Source: Paraspadella gotoi (Eukaryota > Chaetognatha). From it: a stretch of 64,000 nucleotides of DNA. Below are positions 1 through 13,129 of the stretch, piece after piece. The notes under the pieces were generated by a model. It was not told the DNA's origin. It saw only the letters and a list, made by a program, of their open reading frames with translations, and searched no databases. The stretch is taken from contig CM119263.1 in assembly GCA_051294375.1 (NCBI GenBank), positions 14,214,414 to 14,278,413 on the forward strand. Reading direction: 5' to 3'. The position numbers and the translations under genes were made by a program. The number at the start of each line of letters is the position of its first letter. Within the stretch, counting starts at the first letter, position 1.

Positions 1-123
1 NNNNNNNNNNNNNNNNNNNNNNNNNNNNNNNNNNNNNNNNNNNNNNNNNNNNNNNNNNNNNNNNNNNNNNNNNNNNNNNNNNNNNNNNNNNNNNNNNNNN
101 NNNNNNNNNNNNNNNNNNNNNNN

Positions 124-156
<33 letters not shown>
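1..156. repeat. Assembly gap followed by (GA)n microsatellite
   Basis: Positions 1-123 are N. They are followed by a perfect GA dinucleotide run to about 156. The gap probably sits in this microsatellite because short reads cannot span it. Confidence 0.9.
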
Positions 157-159
<3 letters not shown>

Positions 160-2700
160 CGTACAGAGCCTCAGATATTTTTTTATTTTTAGTATAAAGG
201 TGTTTGATAGATTGAATTTCCTCTCCGGGATAAACAAACAGTACATCATGGTGTTGTTTCGAAACAAAGAAAAAATCAAAACAAAAGGCCAGAGTCCACG
301 CGCTTTGCGCTCCCTCCGACGGATTCGTCGGACGCTGGCCCATCAACGTCCTCCGATGTTTGATAAAGGTTGCCTTGGTGCGTCACGTTCCTTCCGTTGA
401 GTCGGAGCGCCTCCTTTCGATGAAGTTTGCTATTTTGTTTTTACCTCCAAAAAAAAATAAATGAAAAAGAAAATCAAAATGAATCACAAGCATGAAATTG
501 TAGAAGACAAACTTTATTCTCTCGCCTCTTTTCTTTGGGACGTGATACTAGATTATATTATGATTTAAAGACAAACTTCCTTCTTTTCTTTTCTCTTTTC
601 TTTTATCTATTCCTACCCGCGTGATTTATTTTCTTTTCTCATTTTTTATGGCGTAACAAATTAGCCTTCGTTGCGCGGGCAGGTTTTCTTTTCTCTCTCT
701 CTCTTTATCTCTCTCTCTCTCTCTTGCACCTTCTTACTCTTTTCTTCTAAACATTTTATGCTCACAATTCTTTAAACCCAACTCTTTACCCGTTTTTTTT
801 TCTGCTCTTTCTGCTGTTCCGTATATTAAGTATATTCTCCTCTCATTTCCTATTCCACTGTTGCTTTCCACTTTCTCCACTCCAGTAAGTTTTACCCTTC
901 AACCCGCGACACTTCCATGGCTTTAAAACCCCCTTTAATCCAGCCCCGCCCGGATGTAATTCACTCCATTCACATTCTCTCACTCTCTCGCACGACGCGG
1001 ATTCTCTCTTTTCAATTTTTATCCTTATTTTCGGTCATTCATCTCTGCCTTGGAAATTCCAGCAAATCTTCCGCGCCTCGGAAACCGTCTCCCAAGACGC
1101 ATAAACAACAACAACAACAACGACAACCGCAATGACGACTACAACATACACGATCATAACAACAAAACAAGAAACAGCAGTAAACGTAAATAGCCGGACA
1201 AANNNNNNNNNNNNNNNNNNNNNNNNNCGAGGAAGGAAGTGGAAGTGCAGCAGATCAGAGATCTTCTTCGCTCTCTTCCCGTGATCTTTCTATATGTCAT
1301 ACTCACAAGCACGCTGTGTCGCGAAATGCGCGATGGGGTAGAAAGATCCGCGTGAATGTTTAATACGGGCCCACTCCACCCGGAAGGAAGAGAGGCTGCG
1401 CGGGGGGGATGCACCAAGGAGACTTCGAGACGGGCACATACACGCAAGCCCTCGCCCGAATCTCCCCCGGTTGTTCCTTTCCTGCCTATTTTTCCCCCTC
1501 TCGGTTTTTTCCTTCTGCAGCCCAGTCCCGCGGGGCCGGGGAATCTCTGCCCCCTGAGATTTCCCACCCCTTCCTCCCCCACTGCACGATTAGTTTATGG
1601 GGAGTTTTTTCCCCGGTTACGTTCTTGACTGTTGTTTTACCGACGGAAGCTGGGTAAAATAGAAAATGTCAGCCTTACTTTTTCCACCGTCCCTCGCAAG
1701 GGGAGAAGATCTCAGTCTCTCTCCCTTCTCTTCCCGCTCTCTCTGCCTCTCTGTCTCTCTCTTATCTCTCCTCTCTCTCGTCTCGTCATCTCTCGGTTCT
1801 CTCTCTCGGTAATCTCTCTCTCGGGTCTAAGAGGCGTGGCGTCTCCCTCCCGCGCCTTTTTCCGGGGTTTAAACTTAACGGGCGATAATTCCCTTGGAGA
1901 TTTCCATCGCTTGTGAGAGACAAAAGAGGGAAATGGGAGAGGAGGGGGGTGTTTCGGTGAGCAGGAAGTGAATGGGGGAAATGTGAGACTGAAAATCTAA
2001 AAATCAAAGAGAAGTTCGTCTTAATAGTATTAATAGTACTAATAGTATAAATAAAGAGAAGATAACAACGCTGTATTTTGAATGGTTTTACCTCGCATAT
2101 AATCAAGCAGCTAATCAATATCCGTTTTTTTAGTTTTTCTATTTAAGCACCCTTTAATATTTTCGGGGGTAAAACTTCATTTAGAAAGGAATTCAGACCG
2201 ATAATACTAATAGTTTTTGTTTAGATTAGATATATAACAAAAATGAAAGTTCTAGATCTCACGAACAGAAAAAAAAACTTGTACATCTTCTTCAAAACCT
2301 TTCGTCGGCATTTTATCAAAAGCAAGATAAATAAAAAGTAGCAAGGCCTCTTTTGTTAACATGTTTTCTTTCTTCGATCGCGACACAAAAGAAAAACAGA
2401 ATCTGAGGAAGAAAAAAAAAACAAAAACAAAAGAAAAAACATAAAATCAAAGGAGAAGAAGATTCATAGAAACACGAAATTGAGGGAGGAAAGAAAACAG
2501 AAGAAGAAAAAAAAAGAGAGAGAATCGACAGAAACTCAAAAAAAAGAAACGTTTTCTTATTTTTTTTCTCTTCATTTTGAAAGCCGTAATTATCAATTTT
2601 AGCGTGTCGCCTCTCTCGCTCTCTATTACTACTACTACTTCTCTTTTTCTTTGTTTCTCATTTTCTCTCTCTGTATTTACGTTTAAAAAAAACTGGTTTT
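157..2700. other. Gene-poor AT-rich DNA with pyrimidine tracts
   Basis: No open reading frame here has a codon pattern or splice context that I trust. The stretch holds interrupted CT tracts (about 690-725 and 1730-1830), A-rich tracts (about 2400-2520) and a 25-N gap at 1203-1227. The short open frames are low-complexity and overlap on both strands. Confidence 0.6.
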
Positions 2701-2708
2701 TAAATTGA

Positions 2709-2830
<122 letters not shown>

Positions 2831-3484
2831 CGTGATATCGAAAAAGAAGAATTTGTCATCTTCTCCCTTCGCCGAAAGCGTCGTTTGTCATCTTCTCCTC
2901 TCATCAACTCTGTCCTTGTGTCAGACGCAACTGTCGTCGTTGATAAATGTTAAGAAATCGAAAACGACGACGACGATGATAATAAAAATGATGGTGCTGA
3001 GAAGGGGATGATGTTATTATAAGGATGGTCATAATTATCAAGTTCCGAAAATAGAGGCGACGACGATGACGACGACGACGACGACTAAAACGACGCTGAT
3101 GATGACGATGACTTTTTAATTCAAGATTCTGCTGCTTCGATTCGATTCTGAATTTGAGAAAACTTGAAGTGGATGAGCTTCTGAACAACGAATCTAGTCT
3201 CTCATCTTTTAGGAAAACGATTTTAATTGCCTTAATCCGTATTTTAATAACACTTTTACTATATTTTATCCTCAAGTAGCCCATCAGAATAAATAGGAAA
3301 AAAAAAAGATAAAATTTAGCAGAGACGTTTCCAGATGATTTTCCCTTGACCAAAAATGGTTCAATCTATAACTTCGTCACTTCAATCATAATTCTACCAT
3401 CCGTCCATCCCTCACCGTCACTTCTCCCCCTCGCCCGATTTTTTCTTTCATCCGTGATTCACTTCGAGATTCAAAAAAAAAAAA

Positions 3485-3802
3485 NNNNNNNNNNNNNNNN
3501 NNNNNNNNNNNNNNNNNNNNNNNNNNNNNNNNNNNNNNNNNNNNNNNNNNNNNNNNNNNNNNNNNNNNNNNNNNNNNNNNNNNNNNNNNNNNNNNNNNNN
3601 NNNNNNNNNNNNNNNNNNNNNNNNNNNNNNNNNNNNNNNNNNNNNNNNNNNNNNNNNNNNNNNNNNNNNNNNNNNNNNNNNNNNNNNNNNNNNNNNNNNN
3701 NNNNNNNNNNNNNNNNNNNNNNNNNNNNNNNNNNNNNNNNNNNNNNNNNNNNNNNNNNNNNNNNNNNNNNNNNNNNNNNNNNNNNNNNNNNNNNNNNNNN
3801 NN
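3485..3802. other. Assembly gap of 318 N flanked by poly-A
   Basis: The gap is bounded by an A run on each side. The open frames that span it are artefacts of translating N. Confidence 0.95.
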
Positions 3803-4179
3803 AAAAAAAAAAAAAAAGAGAGAGAGAAAACTAGATGAATTCGAAAAAAAAACTCAACAAAGAGAAAAAACAAAAGAGAAATCCGTGACCAGAATTCGTT
3901 TGTCATTCGAGGACTCGTCATCCCGCATCGATCCAAGGGGATGGCTTAATTGTCAGCCCATGACGCTGGCATTTCGCTTTCTTGAAGCGATTAAATTTAA
4001 AGCGATTGTTTTTTCGGTTTTTTAAGGCGATCGCCTCAGGGCGAATGTCCTCGATGCTCGGCCCCTCTATCGAATTCCCGCCGAGCTTCGATTTGAGCGA
4101 TTGTCATTCGATCGATTATATCCAATAGCTGAGGAGGGGCGCTTTCCTTCTAAATCGGCAGCGTTGCGAATGCATAAAA

Positions 4180-4370
4180 TTGGTAGAACCAATATAAAAA
4201 TTATCCATTTATTTAATAAATAAGCTATCTTGCCCCTGACTTTGGACAGGCTTTGATGGTTAAAGGCCTCCATCACTCTTACAAGATAATGACATATCAG
4301 GTCCCTGCAAGCTTTCAATCTAGACTCTCTCATAGTCTCGTTTAATGATTCCCAGAGTACCTGGCTTCCC
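4180..4370 (+). repeat. Fragment of dispersed ~315-bp satellite
   Basis: This segment matches, in opposite orientation, the tandem array at about 40085-41108. In the same orientation it matches the intron fragments at 30339-30475 and 55980-56117. Shared landmarks are CCAATATAAAAATTATCC, GACTTTGGACAGGCTTTG and GGCCTCCATCACTCTTAC. This copy runs further into the unit, through the AAGCTTTCAATC and GTACCTGGCTTCCC landmarks. Confidence 0.85.
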
Positions 4371-4465
4371 TATATCACTATTAAATCATTGAGCAGTTTC
4401 TTACCGGTAGGATCTATGTGAAACGCTATCAAATTCCATGGGGTAATGAAGTCATCAAGGTCATC

Positions 4466-4625
4466 AGGTAATCCTCTTCCAATCAAATCGGCGACCCTTC
4501 AGGTAATCTTCTTCCAATCAAATCGACGACCCTTCAGGTAATCTTCTTCCAATCAAATCGACGACCCTTCAGGTAATCTTCTTCCAATCAAATCGACGAC
4601 CCTTCAGGTAATCTTCTTCCAATCA
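4466..4625. repeat. 35-bp minisatellite, four and a half units
   Basis: Units begin at 4466, 4501, 4536, 4571 and 4606 (partial). Each starts AGGTAATC and contains TTCCAATCAAATCG. The units are almost identical, which indicates recent tandem amplification. Confidence 0.9.
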
Positions 4626-4720
4626 TTGTCATTTTCAATCGCGATATCCAAGCACCGATTCTTTAAGCTTTATACAAACCCACTCTCTTCATTCTCATAG
4701 GGGTCGATCCATCAACGTCT

Positions 4721-4751
<31 letters not shown>

Positions 4752-4984
4752 GTCTCTCTCTCTCTCGCTCTCTCTCTCTCTCGCGCTCTCTCTCTCTCTC
4801 TCTCTCTCTCCTCTCCTCTCTCTCTCTCTCGCTCTCTTCTCTCTCTCTCTCTTCTCTCTCTCTCTTTATGGCGGCGACATACGCGTCTACCATCAAAGAC
4901 TCCAACCAAATCTAAAATGTTTTGTCGAAAAATGAAGAAAAAAATCGAAACTTTCGCGTCGATCAGTCATCTTCATTAAGACGT

Positions 4985-5063
<79 letters not shown>
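4721..5063. repeat. Opposed CT and GA tracts forming an inverted pair
   Basis: An interrupted CT tract (4721-4867) is followed about 120 bases later by a GA tract (4987-5063). The two are complementary on one strand and could fold back, or adopt triplex-like structures. The Arg-Glu and Ser-Leu open frames here are by-products. Confidence 0.8.
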
Positions 5064-5064
<1 letters not shown>

Positions 5065-5111
5065 GGCGACAACCTCAAACCGAATGAATTCCGCGCAATT
5101 GATTCGCAGCG

Positions 5112-5237
5112 ATGGAACGATTTTCCCTCATCGACGACGATGACGTCTTTGTCAAATGTCCACGCGTCGTCTTTGTTTTTAAAGCCAGAAAAAACTTTGT
5201 GGTCAACTGGACAATGGCACACAAGTACATTCTTTAA
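5112..5237 (+). CDS. Short possible coding ORF, unknown
   Basis: An ATG at 5112 opens a 41-residue frame ending at TAA 5235-5237. It reads MERFSLIDDDDVFVKCPRVV and then a basic/hydrophobic stretch. The codon pattern is less repetitive than in the surrounding microsatellite DNA. No splice partner, domain or homologue is recognisable. It may be a chance frame or the first coding exon of an unplaced gene. Confidence 0.15.
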   Translation: MERFSLIDDDDVFVKCPRVVFVFKARKNFVVNWTMAHKYIL

Positions 5238-6175
5238 AGCGACTTTTTTGGCAGCGTTAATATTTATGCAACTGCTCAACGTACGAAAAAAAAAACCACA
5301 GAGGAAACCTCGCTCAAGATCAAACTTCTCTTATTTCTTGCAACGAACTGACTTTTATTTTAAGTTTCAGTTTGTGTAAACTTCTTTTTTTTCTCAAGTC
5401 GTGAATTTTCTAATTTTCTTGAAATTCTTTGAAACTCGAACCGAGGTCGAGGTTGAGACGTTGTGATCGATGAGAAAGTGTATAGGATCCGACGGTTCAA
5501 ACTTCCACTAAAAAAGAATTTCAGAAAAAAAAAACACTTTTAAACAATTCTCCGATTATAAAACCGAATCATTTTTTTTTCTTATTAATTTAAATTAATC
5601 TCCTCCGCATCTCCCCGCACTCCCTTTGCCATTTTGTGTCATTGAATTTATCAAGATTATTTTTTCAAAAATCCTCTGACATTTCCAAGCAGAGCATTTT
5701 TTTTTTCTGGGGAAATATTTTTTCCCTCCGATTCTGCGTCTCTCTCTCTCCCTCTCTCTTCTCTCTCTCTCTCTACTCTCGTCTCATCTCTCTTCTCTCT
5801 CTCTCTCTCTCTCTCTCGTCTCTCGGCATTTTCCCTTTGCTTCAAATTCTATCTTTTTTTCCACAATTTCCATTGTTTACCTGATTTTTTTTATTCCCGC
5901 TATTTGGTGCTTTAATATTTTTTATTCGGTTACATATAAGAATTTTTTTATTTAGTTTCTGCACAATTATTTTATTTTTTAATTTTTAAAAAAGCCTTCT
6001 TTAAGTTGCTGACTCATACTTAAGGTTTCAGAGACAAAGTCAGTCTATATCCTTCATTTCAAGTTTGACATTTAGCAGTGCGCCAGGAAAAATAATTATG
6101 AAAAAAATTCTATCGGAATTATTGAAGTTGAACGACTGAAGTGTTTCAGATCTGTTTAAAAAGGAATAGAGAGAA

Positions 6176-6229
<54 letters not shown>

Positions 6230-7190
6230 CGCCCTTGAGCGACCAGTCACTTTTTCCTCCCTATTTTCCCAGCGCCATAGTCTTAATTCTTTCTCACAGT
6301 GGTCACAGTGATCCAGAAAATAACAAAACTGCGCTCAAATAAATTCTTTGTGACTAAAACGAAAACCTTTTTTGATATTGTGTTAATGATGATACGAAGC
6401 GGGGAAAGAATGAATCTCCGTTCAATTACGTATATATCAAAGAGAAAAAAATAGGGGATAGTCAGATACGCCGGAGAATGTTAACATGTGAAAATTAAAC
6501 GCAATAAGAGAATTAAAATCCAGATAGTTATTAAGAAAGGGTTAAAATGTTTGAAATAAATGGATGTTTGAATGCGTAGATCATATAGAATTATAAAAAA
6601 AAAGCTGAAAGAAACCAAGGTCTTTTGAACCCGGGCCTTTGAAGCCTTTGAAGCCTCTGAACCCCGGGGAAGATATAAGTATAACGTGGGCTTGTCGGTG
6701 AAAACGTATTGAAATCAAGGAGATGATCGGGGGTAATTATTTCCACTTTTTCTGCTAATTTCAGGCGGCAGTGGAATGGTGAAGTTGGTACATGGTAGTT
6801 TCAATTATGAGGCGGGGTACATGGTACATGGTAAGCGAGGCAGCATGGTGAGTCTGGGATGATCTAATTCTCCTACGAGAATTGAAGTTCGATTCATCTC
6901 GCGTAGAATAACAAGAAAGACGGCGGGAGATTTCGAAAGGGAAAACGCAGCGTCGGCAACGGCGGCTGCGGCGGCGGAAGCTGCAATGCCTCCAACTGAG
7001 GGATGCTCTTATTAAACCGCTAAGGATGAAAGCAAAGAGAACAAAGAAAACAACGAAAAGATAAAGAATTTTTTGTTTCGTGATTTTACAGAACATAACA
7101 TCGTATCTTTTCTTAACATAAATGTAAAAAATGCCATCGAACATTTGTTATTTTACTATCTATGTGTAATGTTGTCACGAGCGATATTTT
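5238..7190. other. No confident gene; microsatellites and AT-rich DNA
   Basis: The stretch contains CT-rich DNA at about 5738-5822 and a GA run at about 6177-6226. Small direct repeats of GTACATGGTA lie near 6787-6831. A short GC-rich open frame near 6860-7015 (Ala-rich, stop at 7013-7015) has no detectable start or splice signals, so I do not call it. The stretch ends at a 25-N gap, 7191-7215. Confidence 0.5.
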
Positions 7191-7215
7191 NNNNNNNNNN
7201 NNNNNNNNNNNNNNN

Positions 7216-10200
7216 GTCCGAGAGGACAGTCATAATTAATTATCTTTTTATCAACAACAAAACCAGAATTTATCCTTCTTCATTATTTATGTCTCCTTCT
7301 CTCTCCTCCTTTTCTCTCTAATTTTAATGTAGCTTCTCTCACCTCTCTAAAAGATAAAAAAACGTAAATACTACCAGGCACGCAAAACAGACTCTTTCTT
7401 TACTCTGTAAAAGATAATGAGAACTTTCATAAAAATAACAGAAAACGATTTTTTATTCAATGTGAAAAAAAGAAAATAAAAACTTAAAAAAAAACAAAAA
7501 AAACAGGCAAACGTTCTTTGTCCAACTGTAAAAAATATAAAAAAACAACCATCCGATAAACGACCTTATTCTAACGTTTATAAATAAACAGTGCATAAAA
7601 ACGTTAAAATACAGCCGGCAGACGATTTTCCAAAGAACGGATTAACACTTTTACCAAAAACATAAGGGAAAAAACGCCTTTTTCCAATGTATAAAAAAAG
7701 AGATAACTCATTAAAATTTTATCTGTAACCCGCTATTAAAACACCGGAAAAGCGAATATTTTTTCAAAAAAAAAGAAAAAATAAAAACGGCTTTAAATAC
7801 TTCTGCAAATAACATCCATCTGAGGTTGTTTAAAATTGCTCCACGTACGTCGCCTCGCAGGACCACGTTATTAAATTATCTTTCTAATCAAAACAATACA
7901 AGGTTTCCACTCTCTTTTAATTTTTTATGTCTCCATGTCCTCTCTCTCTTTTCTCTTTTAATTTTCATGTATGCTTTTTCTCTCACTCTCAATAGATAAC
8001 AAACGGTCTAAAGGTACACCAGGCAAAACGAACTCATCTCTCTTTTCTCGCCTAAAAAGATATGAAAACTTATTTAAAACACCAAAACACAAGCAAAAAT
8101 AACAATGAAAAACGATTCTTTTTTTCAAACATGTCTAAAAGACAAAATTATAAAAACTTAAAAAAAAAAAAAAAAACAACGGCTGAGAGCAAAACTTTTT
8201 TTTCCCAATGAGTAAAAAAAAATTATTAAAAAAAAACACCAGAATAAACGACACTTTTTCTAAAGATTGTAAAAGTTGATTAAACGGTTAAATTACAGCG
8301 GCCAGACGGAATATTCCAAAGAAAAGAGATAACAACTTTAAAAACAAAGAAGAAAAACGGTTTTTCCAATGTAAAAGAGAATTGAAAAAAATTTTTTATT
8401 CCTAAAACACGACGGCGGAAGGAGAAAAAACGATATTTTCAAAAGAAAAAATAGAAAAAAAAGAAGAAATAAACCGTTAAATACTTCTGCAATAACATCA
8501 TCGAGGGCACGTTTAAATTGGCTCAGTCATAGCAGGACAGTTACTAAATATCCTTTTTTAATCCAAAACAAACACATTTCCTTTCTTTTATTTTTATGTT
8601 CCTTGACTCGATCTCCTCTTTTCCTCCTTTAATTTTTATGCTAGCTTTGCGTTCTCACTCTCAATAGATAAAACGGGTTTAAAATACACAGAAAACGAGC
8701 TTCCCTTTCTACTGCTTAAAACAGAGTATGAAAACTTTTTTAAAAATAAGCTAGAAAACGATATTTTTCCAATAGTGTTAAAAAGAAACTAAAAACTTTA
8801 AAAAAAAAAAAACGGCAAACGAATTCTTTTCTTTCCAATGCGTTTAAAAAAGATGTTAAAAAAACCAACCGATAAACGACACTTTTTCATAAAGCTCCCA
8901 AGCTACGTAAAAAAAGTCGAAACATTTACTAACCACAACGTGCTTACAACTACAGCCGGCCCAGCAGCACGATATCTTTCCCAACGACGCGGCGGATAAC
9001 AACTTTATTCCTTAAAAACAGAAAAGAAAAACGCGCCTTCTGGCTTTTTTTCCAATGTAAAAAAGAGGCACTAAAAAAAAATCATTGCTACTCCCGTAAA
9101 ACACCGGGGAAAGGACGAGGAAGAGGGAACGATCATTATTTAAAATAAAAAGAAATAAAACGTTAAAATACTATCTGCCAAAATAACATCATCTAAGAGG
9201 GTTGTTTTTTTTAAAATTGGCCGTGAGGAGAGAGTTACTCTTAAATATCTTTTTTACAAAAACAAAACAAATTTCCTCTCTTTTTATATTTTTAATGTCT
9301 CCTTCTCTCCTCTTTTTCTCTTAATTTTATGTAAGCTTTCATTCTCACTTCTCAATAGATAAAAACGTAAAGTCATGAGTTAAATACACCAGAGAAAAAC
9401 GGACTATTTACCTCTGTTAACAAAGATTATATCGAAAAACTTATAAAAATTAACAAGAAAACGATCATTTTTTGTTCACAATGTAAAAAAGAAAACATAA
9501 AAACTCTTAAAAACAAAAAACGGACAAACGTATTTTTTTCCATCTGTCAAAATAGAGTTAAAAAAACCCACCGAAATTAAACCGACTTTGTCTTAAAGTT
9601 AAAAAGTCAAAAACTTAAAACGGGTTAAATACACCGGGCACAGACGACATTTCCAAAGAGGATAACACTTATTTAAAACAAAGGGGCAAGCAAGGGAAAA
9701 AAAACGTTTTTTTCCAAATGCTAAAAAGACTATAAAAAATTTTTTTTTTAAAAACACCGGTTAAAACGGATATTTTTCAAAGGAAAGAAAAAGAAATATT
9801 AAAAAACGTAAATACTTCTGCACAATAACATCATCGAGGGTTGTTATTAAAAACTTGGGTGTCATGCGCCGTGTGACGCGACAGTTATTATAATATCTTT
9901 TTATCCAAAACAAAACCAAATTTACCTCTCTTTTATTTTTTATGTCATATCTTCTCTCTCTCTTATTCTCTTTAATTTTATGTAGGACTTTCTCTCTACT
10001 CTCAATTAGGATTAACAAAACCGTTTAGTTTTATAAAACACGCGCGAAAACGACGTCGCTTTTCTTCTCTGTTAGTTAAAATTAAAAAAGATATGAAAAC
10101 TTTAAAAAAATAACAGCCCAGAGGAAAACGATTTCTTTTCACAATGATAAAAAAGAAATAAAAAATCTTTAAAAAAAACCGCAAACGGTTTTGTCTCAAT

Positions 10201-12710
10201 GTAAAAAAAACTATCAAAAAAAAATCACTGAAAGATAAATAAACGATACCTTCTACAGAAGAGTAAAAAGTGATAGAAAATATATAATAAAAAACGGTTA
10301 ATACAGCGGCATCAGACGATTATTTCCAAAGAGCGATTTAACAGCTTTAACAAAACAACAGAAAAAAGAAGAAAACGGCTTATTTTCAATTTGTTATGTA
10401 AAAAGAGGATTAAAAAATTTTTTTCCTTAAAACACCGGTCGCGGGGAAAACGATATTTTCAAGATAAAAAAGAACGATAATAAAAACGTGTTTAAAATAC
10501 TTCTGCAAATAACATCCATCCGAGGTTTTTAATAAAAATGTCCGAGTAGACATGCCAGCAAGCTCGTGAGGAACAGTTATTAAATATCTTTCTTTTTATC
10601 AAAACAAACAAATTTTCATTCTCTTTTTAAATATTTATATGTCTACCTTCTCTCTTTCTCTTTAATTTATGGATAGCTTTCTCTCACTCTCAATAGATTA
10701 AATAACGTCGTTAAATACACCAGGAAAACCGACCTCTTTTTCTACTAAGTAATAAAAAAGATATGAAAATTTTAAAAAATCACGCGCAGGACAGGAAAAC
10801 GAATTTTTTTTTTTATCCACAATGTAAAAAGAAATGAGAAAACTTTAAAAAAAGAAACGGGCCAAACGTTTTTTCCAATGGTTAAAAAGAAGTTTTTTAA
10901 AAAACACACGAAATTGAATAAACGAACTTTCTAAAAGTTAAAAAGCGATATAAAAACGTTAAATACCACGCAGTCGGCACGACGATATATTATCTCCAAA
11001 AGCAGCCTTAGGCAGTCGAACAATATAGTGTATAACAACTCGTATAAAAACACAAACGAGAAAAAGAAAAACGCACTCACCCTTTGATCTCCAATGTCAC
11101 AAAAAAGAAGATTAAAAATTTTATTAATAAAACACCCGGGCGGGAGGGGAGGAGGAAAAACGATAATTTTCCAAAAAGAAAAAAGAAAATAAAAACGTAT
11201 AAATACTTGCTGCATAATAACAATCGATCGAGGTGTTGTTAAAATGGGAGTCGAGGACAGTAGTTAAATATCTTTTATTCAAAACAAACAAATTTCCTCC
11301 TCTTTATAATTGCATATTCCGATCCACCAACGGCAGCACTGTCTCCTTCCCTCTACTCTCTTTTCTCTTTACATTTGTATGTACAAGCTTTCCTACTCAC
11401 CTCTTCAAGTGAAGATAAAAACGGGTTAAATACACCAGGCAGGGGAAACACAGACATTTTCTCTGGGCTAAAAAAGATATGAAAACTATTTTTACAAATA
11501 ACAAGGCCAAAACGATTTCTTTCCAATGTTTAAAAAGAAATAAAACTTTAAAAAAAAAAAACCGGCCAAACGTTTCTATTCCACATGTTACAAAAGAGGC
11601 CAACGTTTAAAAAACACCATGATAAAACTTTTCTAAAGTTAAAAATGTAAATAACAAACGTTAAATACACCTGGCCAGACGACATTTCCAAAGACAGAGA
11701 ATAGACAAGCGATAACAAACTTTAAAAACAAAGAAAAACGCTTATTTCCAATTGTTTAAAAAGAGATAAAAAAATTTTCTAAAACACCGGGAAAAACGAT
11801 ATTTTCAAAGAAAAAAGAAATAAAATAAAAACGTTAAAATACTTCTGCCACACAATAACAATCCATGCCGAGGTTGTTAAACGCTTGGGTGAGGACAGTA
11901 TTAAATATCATTTTATTACAAAACAAACAATTCCTCTCTTATTTTTCATGTCTCCTTCTCTCCACTTTTCTCTTTAATTTTTATGTTTAGCTCTCTCTCA
12001 CTCATCAAAGAGAAATAAAATCGTGATTAAATTACACCCAAGAGGAGGGAAGGAAAACGACTTTTTCTCTGTTAAAAACGATATTGGAAAACATATTAAA
12101 AATAACAGAAAACGATTTTTTTTCCAATGTAAAAATAGAAATAAAAACTTTTAAAAAAACGCAAAACGTTTTTCTACAATTGTAAAAAAAACAATATAAA
12201 AACAAAAACTATCAAACGACTTTTCCTAATAACGCTCTAAAAAAGTTGCATCACGAATTAAAACCCGAACCCGTTAACCGACAAGCATCTGTCTCCAACA
12301 ACTCACAAGCGGCAATCCCAAGACACATCAACGAGGTATAATCCTCTCTACTTTACCCATCAAAGATCGCGAGCAGGTAACAACTTTACCGCCAACTCAC
12401 ATGCAACAAAAAACATAAGCCCAGAAAAACGCTTTATTTCCAATGTAAAAAGAGATTGTAAAAAAATTTTCTAAAACACCGGGGGGGAAAACGACATATT
12501 TTCAAAGAAAAAAGAAAAATAAAAACGGTTTAAATACTACTCACAATAACATCATCCCGACGGGATTGTTTTGAAAATGGGTGAGCGAGCGAACAGTTAT
12601 TAAATATCTATTATATCAAAACAAACAATTCTTTCTATATGATTATGTCTCCATTCTCTCTTATCCTCTTTAATGTTATGTCAGCATCTCTCCACTCATC
12701 AATAGATAAA
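7216..12710 (+). repeat. Tandem satellite, ~680-bp unit, about eight copies, noisy
   Basis: A landmark reading approximately TTCTGCAATAACATCATCGA recurs near 7805, 8487, 9177, 9817, 10500, 11207, 11840 and 12535. The spacing is about 633-707 bases. Between landmarks the same blocks recur in order: a TATGTCTCCTTCTCTC pyrimidine block, CTCACTCTCAATAGATAA, several AAAACG...TTTTTCCAATGTAAAAA blocks, then ACACCGG. Units differ by dense one- to few-base indels and random insertions, as in uncorrected long reads. No gene is present, and the many short open frames are fragments of the unit. Confidence 0.85.
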
Positions 12711-13129
12711 CAACGTAGATTTTATAACCGCCGTAGGTCCACCACAACTGTCAACACCAGGACCACTCGAGGGCAACAACACCACGACTTAAAATTCACT
12801 CCTGTCACACAAAAAGATATGCTTGCATAGTCGTGTCACACATACCACACGTTTTGTATCAATCACACTCTCTGCACACTGTGAAGTGACTGGGACAAAG
12901 CACATGCTCGCTGGTTGGATCTCGTGTCGCCAAACGGGCTCTGTACGTCGAAGCCCAATAGTCGATGATACTTTAGTGAGAGTCCCGAGAAAGTCGTCTC
13001 ATATCCAACGCCGGCACGACTTTATGATATATAAGTTGACAAGAATGGACAACTGTGCAGCTAGCCTCAATCTGTTGACATTAGTTCATGGGCATACCGG
13101 CGCTTACTTGTATACTTCATTCTCCTATA
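12711..13129. other. Unassigned noisy sequence between satellite and inverted arm
   Basis: This stretch matches neither the satellite before it nor the inverted arm after it. Its base composition is more even than that of its neighbours. The plus-strand open frame 12823-13305 runs across the boundary into the inverted arm, so it is not a gene. I see no domain or RNA. Confidence 0.4.

Noticed and set aside
3346-3936. Open frames of 162 codons on both strands
   Set aside because: They consist mostly of translated N.
4466-4625. CRISPR-like regular repeats
   Set aside because: Units are head-to-tail with no unique spacers and lie in eukaryotic DNA.
9761-11603. Several minus-strand open frames of 68-94 codons
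   Set aside because: They fall at random positions of the noisy 680-bp satellite and are not conserved between units.
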